Of a stretch of DNA of 46,699 bases, positions 30,252 through 37,803 are shown in pieces; the first letter of the stretch is position 1; each line of letters opens with the position of its first letter. The DNA is from a virus. Under the pieces are notes generated by a model. That model made no database searches and was not told where the DNA came from. It worked only from the letters and a program-made list of their open reading frames with translations. Location: the IMG/VR virus record IMGVR_UViG_3300025127_000070, positions 1-46,699 of that record; one strand, written 5' to 3'. The position numbers and the translations under genes were made by a program.

Positions 30252-30773
30252 CTCCACACTATGTTCTTCTAAAGAATTTGCTACTTCTTCAAGGTTTTCT
30301 ATATCTACTTCTTTTACAGCACAGATACCTTTATATCTTTTAGTCCAAGATCTTAATTCTCTACAGGCTTGACGACATAACTCAGCAACAGTATCAGGGT
30401 TATCCAAGTCAAACTTTTGATAACCACCACCTTGTGCTCTACCATCTATAGGAGAGATGTAAGTAGGAAACTTTAACACCTTTGGTTCACTAATACCAAT
30501 ACTATTTGTTACATCAACAGGATCAGGTGTTACATCTTTATATTTAATTGTTATCCTACAACCTGAGAAAAACTGACGAATTTGTTGTATTTGATATTTA
30601 ATCGCAGCTTTTTCTTGATCCCACTCCAATACTTTATACATTGGGTGATCAGGCTGTGTAGACAACCATTCACGAAACTCGGCAGGAACAATAGTGTTCC
30701 TGCCTGTTTTATTTAGATAATCATCAACAATTGCTTGACGATCTCTTTTGCCAAATCTTTTAGGTTTAGCCAT
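30237..30773 (-). CDS. Conserved phage protein, unknown
   Basis: A 178-residue soluble protein (MAKPKRFGKRDRQAIVDDYLN...) with a basic N-terminus, a likely helical middle (EKAAIKYQIQQIRQFFSGC) and an acidic C-terminus (ENLEEVANSLEEHSVESEAI). It is the last gene of the recombination operon and is coupled (TAATG) to the upstream unknown gene. DNA-binding is plausible from charge; no family known to me. Confidence 0.55.
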   Translation of the reverse strand: MAKPKRFGKRDRQAIVDDYLNKTGRNTIVPAEFREWLSTQPDHPMYKVLEWDQEKAAIKYQIQQIRQFFSGCRITIKYKDVTPDPVDVTNSIGISEPKVLKFPTYISPIDGRAQGGGYQKFDLDNPDTVAELCRQACRELRSWTKRYKGICAVKEVDIENLEEVANSLEEHSVESEAI

Positions 30774-31555
30774 TAAGCAACTTCCTTAATAATAGCCGCT
30801 CTTTTAAGCCTCTCTTGCGTAATTGCTTCATAGAGTTCGTGGCTCATATTATCATGTGCCTCAATCTCAGGATTTTCTAAAGCAAGTTTTTGACAAGTAG
30901 CACCCTCTTCTTTGACTAGACGATCAAAAATCTTTTGATCATCTTTTGTTTGGACGATCCTATATCCTCCCATCGGACCACCCTTTTCAATTCGCCAATC
31001 ACCCAAGCCACATAACGTGCCTGCATTAACGAGCAATGCCGTAATGTCAAGCTGACTAAACGTAGGGTTAATATAACGAATTGTAACTTCAGTACACCAA
31101 TTAGGTAATTTAGCACGGGTGCGAATATCAGGTGTTCTGTTTATATCAGAAGAACGAACAACAGACATATTCATATAGGGTTTACCCCATACGTTAATAT
31201 GTTCACCCACAACATAGATACCACGATTGATACTAGCTTTTGTTACACCAGCAGTTTCAAGAGCCGCAGTTGCCATGCCTCTCTTAATACCTGTGGACGG
31301 GAAACTAAGATAAGAACCATTAGTGCCATTGATATAACAACTATCTACAAACTCCTCTTCAGGATTATGTTTGATTTCTTTTTTCTCAGCGGCAGTCTTC
31401 TTCGCTGCACCCATAAGCAAAGTCTTTTGTGCTTTCAAAGACATTGAATTGTAAATTAAAGGTGCAGTGCCTATGATTTTAAAAGACACCTCTGTCTGTT
31501 GTAATGATTCAATACTTAACCCCATTTCTTTAACTGTAGTTTTTTTAGCGACCAT
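30773..31555 (-). CDS. Conserved phage protein with GLGDWR motif, unknown
   Basis: A 260-residue protein: VSFKIIGTAPLIYNSMS (beta start), a Lys/Ala-rich linker, NPEEEFVDSCYIN, SYLSFPSTGIKRGMATAA, then RTRAKLPNWCTEVTIRY and GTLCGLGDWRIEKGGPMGGYRI. This pattern recurs in phages near recombination genes, but I do not know an assigned function. Its repeated beta-turn and Gly-rich GLGDWR-type end recall RNA-recognition-like folds, which is only an impression. It sits in the operon with DUF669-like and RecA-like proteins. Confidence 0.55.
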   Translation of the reverse strand: MVAKKTTVKEMGLSIESLQQTEVSFKIIGTAPLIYNSMSLKAQKTLLMGAAKKTAAEKKEIKHNPEEEFVDSCYINGTNGSYLSFPSTGIKRGMATAALETAGVTKASINRGIYVVGEHINVWGKPYMNMSVVRSSDINRTPDIRTRAKLPNWCTEVTIRYINPTFSQLDITALLVNAGTLCGLGDWRIEKGGPMGGYRIVQTKDDQKIFDRLVKEEGATCQKLALENPEIEAHDNMSHELYEAITQERLKRAAIIKEVA

Positions 31556-31575
31556 AATTGCCTCCTTTCTCTTGA

Positions 31576-31806
31576 TTAATTTTTGTTATAATTTTTTATT
31601 AATGATTTTAAAAACTGTACTTTAGATACAGAGAAACCCACGTTATCTTCAAATACAGCTTTCCTATTTAAGAACTCCTCATTTTCCTCATCTGTAAAAG
31701 TAATGTTTACAGAATGAGGAGTTCTCTGCTTTTTCCTCAACGACTGTCGCCTCGCATATTCTTTCGCAGACAGGTCAGGACTGAGTTCAATGTCATCATC
31801 GTGCAT
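31576..31806 (-). CDS. Small basic/acidic protein, possible ribbon-helix-helix
   Basis: A 76-residue protein starting MHDDDIELSPDLSAKEYARR. The second half, PHSVNITFTDEENEEFLNRK then SVSKVQFLKSLIKNY, has a beta strand followed by two helices, as in ribbon-helix-helix regulators. The start at 31806 shares its A with the upstream stop (TAATG); a TTG four codons earlier is rejected. Confidence 0.5.
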   Translation of the reverse strand: MHDDDIELSPDLSAKEYARRQSLRKKQRTPHSVNITFTDEENEEFLNRKAVFEDNVGFSVSKVQFLKSLIKNYNKN

Positions 31807-32408
31807 TACTTCGCCCAATCTGGAACATTGTTCCCAACTTGATTTTGTTGAGGTTGTGCCTGTGTAACAGGTGGTGTAGGATTATTGCCACCAATATATC
31901 CTGTCTGATTAGGAGTTATAGGTGCAATCAATCTGTTACGATCTGCATACCCATTAGTTCCTTTTTCAATACCAATCTTAATACACAACTGCATATTGTT
32001 TAAATCTTCTATGCTGTTAAGCTGTCTAGCTTGTTGTGCGTTTGGTGTTGTATCATCAGGATTAATGTTACGAGCACTTTCTATAATTGATCGCATAGTT
32101 CGCAAACCAATCTCTTTAGCAACAGGAACATTACGTTCACTCATCTTGTCACCATCGACAAAAATTCTGTGCCAAACCTTACGACCATTATAGTCACCAC
32201 CTGTAATGGTAAATACTACAGGCATCCATTTTGCCCTACCACCACCTTGTGATTTTTTAAAAAAGTTACCCCTACCAAATTCAGGTAGTTCCACATCACC
32301 ACCCTCTAATAGTAAGTTAACTCTTGCAATAGTATTTTCTGGAATAAGTTCAAACTCACCAGATGAACTACTATTAGGTTCAATGTTATTAAAGTCTATT
32401 GACATCAT
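31806..32408 (-). CDS. DUF669-like, putative ssDNA-binding protein
   Basis: A 200-residue protein with GEFELIPENTIARVNLLLEGG (residues 17-37), VVFTITGGDYNGRKVWHRIFVDG in the centre, and a Pro/Gln/Asn-rich C-terminal tail ending in the acidic-hydrophobic VPDWAK. The centre looks like the DUF669 phage family. A disordered tail with an acidic aromatic end is typical of ssDNA-binding proteins, which act with the adjacent RecA-like ATPase. AGGAGG precedes two in-frame ATGs (32408 and 32405). Confidence 0.55.
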   Translation of the reverse strand: MMSIDFNNIEPNSSSSGEFELIPENTIARVNLLLEGGDVELPEFGRGNFFKKSQGGGRAKWMPVVFTITGGDYNGRKVWHRIFVDGDKMSERNVPVAKEIGLRTMRSIIESARNINPDDTTPNAQQARQLNSIEDLNNMQLCIKIGIEKGTNGYADRNRLIAPITPNQTGYIGGNNPTPPVTQAQPQQNQVGNNVPDWAK

Positions 32409-33256
32409 TTACCTCCTTCATCTTTTAAACTAAAATCTAAGTTTCTTTTTTGTGTTGGTTCTTTGCCAGATATTTTATTAAGCAATTTACCAAGATTAGG
32501 TTCTTCAATTAGATCGAGATTACCCGACCTATCCTTTGCAGGATACCCCCACTCATTAAGAGTATGGCAAACGAAAGCACGATAAGGTGGTGTGTCTTCA
32601 TTACCAGGCATGATAGCCATAGTAATCACCTCATCAACAATGCCTGGTAGTTCTCGTCCTGTCTTAGAACCCTCTATTTGAAGGTCATAATTAGTACGAT
32701 TGTAATCGTCTACCTTACTATCAAGAATACCTACGAATATAACATTCTTATCACGTATATGTTGTAGGTGGGTTAACCAAGCCATCATCTCTCTACCCTG
32801 CATACCATAAGCTGCACGGGTATCTAAACGACCACTTGAAGTTTTACAATCTGGCTGACCTTGACACCATTGAAAACAAAGGCGACCAGCGACTGTAATA
32901 CTGTCCACAAATATTGTTTCATATTTAGATAACATCTCTGTGGGATTGCCATATTCTTGGCAAACTCTTTCATAGTGACTAGCAGAGTATATCTGATCTT
33001 CATTCAGTGCAGGATTTGCACCACCAAGATAACACGCAAAGTCACGACATTCCTCCCATGTTCTAGGACGAATAACATCTATGTACCAGTTTTGTATAGC
33101 GGCATCACCTGCCTCTAAGTCCATAAACAAAGTGCTTTCTGATGGTAGTGTACGCACCAAAGTAGTCTTACCTACACCACTCGGACCTCCTATAACTATC
33201 TTGTGTCCTCGCTTTTCTTTGAGCCTAGTTTCGGCATCTATAATTTTAAATGCCAT
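32405..33256 (-). CDS. RecA-like ATPase (Sak4/AAA_24 type)
   Basis: A 283-residue ATPase. Walker A is GGPSGVGKTTL (residues 23-33) and the Walker B-like strand is ETIFVDSI (about 112). The family (AAA_24, Sak4-like) is found in phages and may promote single-strand annealing or strand exchange together with an ssDNA-binding protein, here the next gene. Cys at about 130-140 (LCFQWCQGQPDC) are notable. It overlaps both neighbours (ATGA at 32405 and one base at 33256). Confidence 0.75.
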   Translation of the reverse strand: MAFKIIDAETRLKEKRGHKIVIGGPSGVGKTTLVRTLPSESTLFMDLEAGDAAIQNWYIDVIRPRTWEECRDFACYLGGANPALNEDQIYSASHYERVCQEYGNPTEMLSKYETIFVDSITVAGRLCFQWCQGQPDCKTSSGRLDTRAAYGMQGREMMAWLTHLQHIRDKNVIFVGILDSKVDDYNRTNYDLQIEGSKTGRELPGIVDEVITMAIMPGNEDTPPYRAFVCHTLNEWGYPAKDRSGNLDLIEEPNLGKLLNKISGKEPTQKRNLDFSLKDEGGK

Positions 33257-33675
33257 TACTCGACCTCCTCAAAAGTTACTTTAACACCTTGTAGGCTAAC
33301 TGTTCTAAATTCTTTTAATTTGTCTTGAACTTCAGGCACAGCATTAGTAAACTTTGCCTCTGGAACAGTGATGCTAACTTTAGCATAGTGAGCTGCTTCT
33401 TGTGGTGGGAGAGTTTCTAAGAAATCTCTTAATTTATTTTGATCCCAATCCACTTTCTTACGCATCTCGATTTTTATTTTATAATTATTTTCGATCAAGG
33501 TTGCAGTACCAAAATCTTTACCCTCCTGCCTAAGTAAGTCTTTGGCAGTATCAGAGTATCTAGCTTCGAGTGATTTGTTGAAGTCCTCCAACTCCTTTTT
33601 GGCTTGTTCGTATTTACGAACTAAAGTTTCTTTATGAGTTGCCAAGCTCTCTGCGATAGTAGCTATTGCTGTCAT
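33256..33675 (-). CDS. Coiled-coil protein of the recombination operon, unknown
   Basis: A 139-residue protein with a helical N-terminal half (LVRKYEQAKKELEDFNKSLEARY) and a mixed C-terminal half. It is first after the promoter at 33719-33747 and precedes the RecA-like gene, so it may be a partner or nuclease accessory. AAGGAGG lies 6 bases before the ATG. No family recognised. Confidence 0.55.
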   Translation of the reverse strand: MTAIATIAESLATHKETLVRKYEQAKKELEDFNKSLEARYSDTAKDLLRQEGKDFGTATLIENNYKIKIEMRKKVDWDQNKLRDFLETLPPQEAAHYAKVSITVPEAKFTNAVPEVQDKLKEFRTVSLQGVKVTFEEVE

Positions 33676-33718
33676 AAATCCTCCTTCCTGTTATTGATTA
33701 AAAAAATCTTACCCATTA

Positions 33719-33747
33719 ATAATATGGGATTTGTACGGAAATATCAA
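33719..33747 (-). promoter_or_regulatory. Sigma70-type promoter of the recombination operon
   Basis: On the minus strand TTGATA (33747-33742), 17-base spacer, TATTAT (33724-33719). From the -10 box on it shares TATTATTAATGGGTAAGATT with the promoter at 22513-22541. It lies in the 3' end of the DUF1064 gene, 44 bases before the next ATG. Confidence 0.7.
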
Positions 33748-34118
33748 GTATTTTTTTTAGAAATTTTTATATTTATATTATATATTGCTTTCATCAGCTT
33801 TTTTTTAATAATGAAATCAGTGGTTTGCACACCTTTTGCATCTTCAACAATTTCTTCTTTTTCACCATTTTCATGTATTAATTTATAAACAAAGTCTGCA
33901 ACATATCGACAAATTTTATGATCATTGACAAGTATGTCGTACTTAACTTGACGTTGTAAATCTTCTACAACGCCTGCCATTTGCATAGATGCAAGTTGAC
34001 CATAACGCTCTGCTTCCCATTTGGAATCAAATTTGTATCCCATAAACTCAGTTTTTTTAGCGTTATATTTATTGTACTTCCCATACTGTCTAGGATAGTG
34101 TATACTTTTTTTAATCAT
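33744..34118 (-). CDS. DUF1064-type (PD-(D/E)XK-like) nuclease
   Basis: A 124-residue protein with the DUF1064 pattern: KYNAKKTEFMGYKFDSKWEAERY, GVVEDLQRQVKY, ICRYVADFVY, and VEDAKGVQTTDFIIKKKLM. The Glu/Asp...Asp...Asp-x-K residues fit a PD-(D/E)XK/VRR-type nuclease fold, thought to act on Holliday junctions or replication intermediates. The gene diverges from the plus-strand gene at 34140, with 21 bases between the two starts. Confidence 0.7.
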   Translation of the reverse strand: MIKKSIHYPRQYGKYNKYNAKKTEFMGYKFDSKWEAERYGQLASMQMAGVVEDLQRQVKYDILVNDHKICRYVADFVYKLIHENGEKEEIVEDAKGVQTTDFIIKKKLMKAIYNINIKISKKNT

Positions 34119-34139
34119 ATCTTAGAAAGGATACAGTAA

Positions 34140-34316
34140 ATGGCATCAAATGAAAAGTGGAAAAGTGTCAGTGTAAATATAGATACTTATGCAAAGATAA
34201 AAAAAATAGCACAAGATGAAGATAGAAAGATAGGTCAACAGATTTCTAATCTTGTTAAAAAAGAATATGAGAAAAGATATAGTAACTTAGGTATTGGTTC
34301 TGCTAAGCAGGTTTAA
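34140..34316 (+). CDS. Ribbon-helix-helix protein, the only plus-strand gene
   Basis: A 58-residue frame with AAAGGA 8 bases before the ATG. The protein, KSVSVNIDTYAKIKKIAQDE and IGQQISNLVKKEYEKRY, has the plan of a short Arc/CopG-type ribbon-helix-helix regulator: a beta strand followed by two helices. Its stop (34316) lies 14 bases inside the convergent lysozyme gene, and its start faces the divergent DUF1064 gene. It could repress its own or the divergent promoter, or limit lysis. No clear plus-strand promoter was seen beyond TATACT at 34101. Confidence 0.65.
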   Translation: MASNEKWKSVSVNIDTYAKIKKIAQDEDRKIGQQISNLVKKEYEKRYSNLGIGSAKQV

Positions 34317-34752
34317 CTTCTTCCATACGCTTACATAAACGCTCAGCCCTGTTTGTTACCTGACGATACCATCTGGAATCACGCATCTGATTTGCACTTT
34401 CCTGCCAATTGCCGTCCATGACAGCTTGTATATGTTTACGAAATCTGCTGTAACGCGGCAATCCGAGATTGAACATCATATTCGCTATTATTTGTTTTAC
34501 GGGCTCTGGCAATTTATCCCAATCATCATAAACTTTTTTGCAATCCATAATCACACTTCGTATGTCTTGCTCAAAAAGCTCTGTCACTCTTTCTTCAGAT
34601 ATTTTTGTGCCTAAAGGTAAATCATATTCTGGGTCATCTTCACGACACAGATGACCTATGCCACAAGTCTTTAGCGAGAGGTGATCGAGATAAGTCTCAT
34701 ACTTGACCCCCTCGTCAATGATAAGTTGTTCTCTTAATTTTTCTAAATCCAT
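34303..34752 (-). CDS. GH24 phage lysozyme (endolysin)
   Basis: A 149-residue lysozyme of the T4-lysozyme family. The catalytic set Glu14, Asp23 and Thr29 (DEGVKYETYLDHLSLKTCGIGH) keeps the 9 and 6 residue spacing of T4 lysozyme Glu11-Asp20-Thr26. The C-terminal part has MMFNLGLPRYSRF and a basic helical end. No signal or membrane anchor is seen, so it needs a holin; the holin-like gene is at 2722-3126. It follows the internal virion protein gene by one base and converges with the ribbon-helix-helix gene. Confidence 0.85.
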   Translation of the reverse strand: MDLEKLREQLIIDEGVKYETYLDHLSLKTCGIGHLCREDDPEYDLPLGTKISEERVTELFEQDIRSVIMDCKKVYDDWDKLPEPVKQIIANMMFNLGLPRYSRFRKHIQAVMDGNWQESANQMRDSRWYRQVTNRAERLCKRMEEVKPA

Positions 34753-37700
34753 TATATTTTTCCTTGATTTAATCTTTGTGCTAATGCTTGAGTTTTAGGA
34801 TTGGTAATAATCGAGGGATTTGTAGCTAAACTTGATTGTGGCTGTCCTACATTAATTTGTCCTAACACAGACGCTGGACTTGGTTGTGGTATATTTTGTT
34901 GTATATTTGATAATTGATTACTTACATTTTGAAGCTGTGGTGTATTTTTAATTATGGCTCTTGCTTGATTCGTTGTTTCATCTACACCTGATTGTAATTG
35001 TTGAACTGATGATTGTCTTAATATTCCGTTGATAACACTACCAAGAATTTTAGATCTTCTTTCATTTGGAATATTATTTGTCGCTCTGTAAGCATCAGTA
35101 ATTTGTTGTCTTGCAGCTTTTCCTGTAAATAATTGACCTATAATTGTAATACGAGCAATTCTACCTATGTTACTCATAAAATTTGTTGCGATATTTCCTG
35201 CAACTAAATCTCCTGCTGGTTGATCTGATGCTATTAATTTAATTACTTTTGCAAAATCTTTTATTTCTTCTGCCTCTTTTTTACCAAATATAACAGCAAG
35301 TTTACCACCAGACTTACCATCCGATTTTAATATTCTATTTGCTAATTGATCTAAATCTTTTGCATTTTTAGTAACACCAATTCCATCTAATGCTTTCTCT
35401 ATAAAACTAGCTTGTATTGTTTTTACAGCTTTATCATCGCCCTCATAATATTTCATTATACGTTTTAATTCGTTAATTTTTGTAGTGTTGCTATTAACTA
35501 AATCAACGACTTCATCAGGGCTATCAATGTAATCACCATCATTTATTTTTTTAAATAAACCACGTTTATTTATAGCATTAGCATTTTGACCAGCTTCTTT
35601 TAATAATCTTAAATTACCAACTAAATCAATTTCTTCTGGTAAAACATTTTCTGTTTTTGCTGCAAAATCATTAATCATATCGTCAGTAATGTTTGTTAAA
35701 TTAAGATCTTCAAAATCATCAGCAAATTTTTTAATTTGTGAATACTGAGCTTTTCCAAACAATTCATCTCCAGTTTTACCTAAAGCATAAACTGACTCTT
35801 TAAATTTCAAAGGATTAAATTTTTTAGGGTTTATTGAATCAAAACCAGTATCTTTTAAATTTTGTCTTAACCATGCACCACTTAGACGTTTTTTAAGATT
35901 ATTAAATTTAGTGCCTCCACCCATAGCCTGTCCTAACTTTTGCAAGTTCTTTGGCTTATCATTTTTAATAACTTTCATAACGCTGTCTTCTAAATCAGCT
36001 TTTGTAAACTGACCAGCATTTAATTTTCCCAATAAATTTTTTGTTCCTATTGAAGTTCCTATATCATTAAAAAATTGTGCACCTTCAGCATAGGCACGTC
36101 TTGCTTCTCCAATTTGTTGAGAGCCTAATCTTATTTTTTCAGCATCTTCAGCAGTTATTTTTTTCTGACCAATTAATTTTTTTAAAAAAGGATCAATACT
36201 TTCTTGACTTATTTCTAAACTGTCATCAAACGCATCTTCTATTTGTTTCATATATCTTTTTAAATTAATAGATGGTGCAACTATTTCCTGTAATGTTTTA
36301 TTTGAACCTGCAACAGGTATTTCACCAATACCTAATTGACTATTTTTAAATGCTTTTCTTTGTGCATAAATATTAGCAAAACTTGCCGCTCTTGTTCCAT
36401 CTGATGCTTCTGTTCCAACTGTTTTTAGTGATTGCACTATTTTAGCTGCAGCTAGTTGTTGTTCATCACCAGCACCTCTAGGCACTACACTAATACCTTC
36501 GTCTGTTTGTCTAACAGTTAAACCAAATCTTCTTATCATGTTTTCTGCTATTTCATCTATAGCAGTCGTGGGAAGTATATTCGCTGATCCAGCACCAGAT
36601 TCTAAAAGATTATTAATATTTTGAAAATTAGTTGCAGACACATCTTCAAATACTTTGAATGTTTGATTTAATTGTGCAAACAATTGTTCGCTTACTTTTT
36701 CATTTTTACCTAATCCACCACTTAAAACATCAGCAGCTTCTTTTAAATTTTTATTTATTTCATCAAGTGCATCTCTTTGAGCTTTAATAAATTTTGTTCC
36801 AGCGTTTTTAGACATATCTAAAAACAAATCTCCAGCTAATCTGTCATCATTAGATTGAGCTTGTTTTATAAAATTATTATATTCATCAAGTTTTGTTTGT
36901 AGAGCTTTAAAATTAGCTGCAGTTCTTGGAGATTGTCCTATAACTTTTTCCATTATTGATTCTATTCTTGCTGGTATAGGTCCTAAATCCATTTGTTGTT
37001 TACTTAATTGAAATCCCATTTCTTGTGCTTTGCCTGCCAATTGTAATTTTTCTCCACCTTCTTTTACAATTCCTGCACTAGGAGCTAGAGCTTTAAAAGC
37101 TAAAAACGGAATACCGAAAGCAAGCTCACCAGCACCTGCATAAAGAGCCTCTTTGCCTGCATCTTTTAATATTTCTTTTGCTGATTGTTTTGATACACCA
37201 GATAGACCTTCAATTGCTTCTTCTCCTAGTGAACCAGTAAATGCACCTCCAGCTGCACCAATAGCACCACCAATAAGTGTGCCTACAGGTCCAAGTGCAG
37301 TTCCTACTGCAGCACCCTTTAGTCCTCCAGCGACAGCACCACCTACCTCTGGAACAATGCCTGCTAAATCTGCGATATCATACCTACTAAAACCACTTTC
37401 ATCAATAATAATGTTTTTATCTGTATCTACACCAAATTTACTTGCACCACTTGGTGTCAAAGCAAATTGTCCTCTATTGTCTTGCGTGTAATCATTAGAT
37501 GTTAAACCAAATTTTTGCAATACAGCTTCTTTTTCAGCGTCATTTTCTACAGCAGATAAAGAGGCACGGAGCTTAGCATTTTTTATTCCAGTGGTTCTGT
37601 CGAACATTTGTTCGTCTTCTGCTTGTGCTTTTGCTTGTTGTTGAAAGTCTATTTCTGCAAGACCTTTACCTCTTTTAGAATAAGCATCATCTCCTCTTAA

Positions 37701-37796
37701 ATCTTTATAAGCATTAGCTACAGTTTCAAATTCAGGAGTTCCTTTTTTATCTTGATTAGATACTAACCAGTTTGCATATTTATCTATACGATCCAT
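34752..37796 (-). CDS. Large internal virion (DNA-ejection) protein
   Basis: A 1014-residue protein. The N-terminal 100 residues are polar; about 145-190 is a Gly/Ala-rich hydrophobic segment with GG repeats (VGGAVAGGLKGAAVGTALG), like membrane-penetrating parts of podovirus internal proteins. The rest is helical, Lys/Asp/Asn-rich. Tail-side position next to two further such proteins suggests a DNA-ejection protein of the T7 gp15/gp16 or P22 gp16/gp20 kind. No lytic transglycosylase motif was recognised. A tape-measure role is an alternative. Confidence 0.6.
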   Translation of the reverse strand: MDRIDKYANWLVSNQDKKGTPEFETVANAYKDLRGDDAYSKRGKGLAEIDFQQQAKAQAEDEQMFDRTTGIKNAKLRASLSAVENDAEKEAVLQKFGLTSNDYTQDNRGQFALTPSGASKFGVDTDKNIIIDESGFSRYDIADLAGIVPEVGGAVAGGLKGAAVGTALGPVGTLIGGAIGAAGGAFTGSLGEEAIEGLSGVSKQSAKEILKDAGKEALYAGAGELAFGIPFLAFKALAPSAGIVKEGGEKLQLAGKAQEMGFQLSKQQMDLGPIPARIESIMEKVIGQSPRTAANFKALQTKLDEYNNFIKQAQSNDDRLAGDLFLDMSKNAGTKFIKAQRDALDEINKNLKEAADVLSGGLGKNEKVSEQLFAQLNQTFKVFEDVSATNFQNINNLLESGAGSANILPTTAIDEIAENMIRRFGLTVRQTDEGISVVPRGAGDEQQLAAAKIVQSLKTVGTEASDGTRAASFANIYAQRKAFKNSQLGIGEIPVAGSNKTLQEIVAPSINLKRYMKQIEDAFDDSLEISQESIDPFLKKLIGQKKITAEDAEKIRLGSQQIGEARRAYAEGAQFFNDIGTSIGTKNLLGKLNAGQFTKADLEDSVMKVIKNDKPKNLQKLGQAMGGGTKFNNLKKRLSGAWLRQNLKDTGFDSINPKKFNPLKFKESVYALGKTGDELFGKAQYSQIKKFADDFEDLNLTNITDDMINDFAAKTENVLPEEIDLVGNLRLLKEAGQNANAINKRGLFKKINDGDYIDSPDEVVDLVNSNTTKINELKRIMKYYEGDDKAVKTIQASFIEKALDGIGVTKNAKDLDQLANRILKSDGKSGGKLAVIFGKKEAEEIKDFAKVIKLIASDQPAGDLVAGNIATNFMSNIGRIARITIIGQLFTGKAARQQITDAYRATNNIPNERRSKILGSVINGILRQSSVQQLQSGVDETTNQARAIIKNTPQLQNVSNQLSNIQQNIPQPSPASVLGQINVGQPQSSLATNPSIITNPKTQALAQRLNQGKI

Positions 37797-37803
37797 ATTT
37801 AAC

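Noticed and set aside
30773-31555. Cas7/RAMP-type protein coating the pentamer array
   Set aside because: The Gly-rich end is only vaguely similar, RAMP filaments use a 6-base step rather than 5, and no other effector gene is near.
22514-33747. Host integration or att sites
   Set aside because: The 20-base identity between the two promoters is explained by promoter and start-site function; no integrase or tRNA gene is present.
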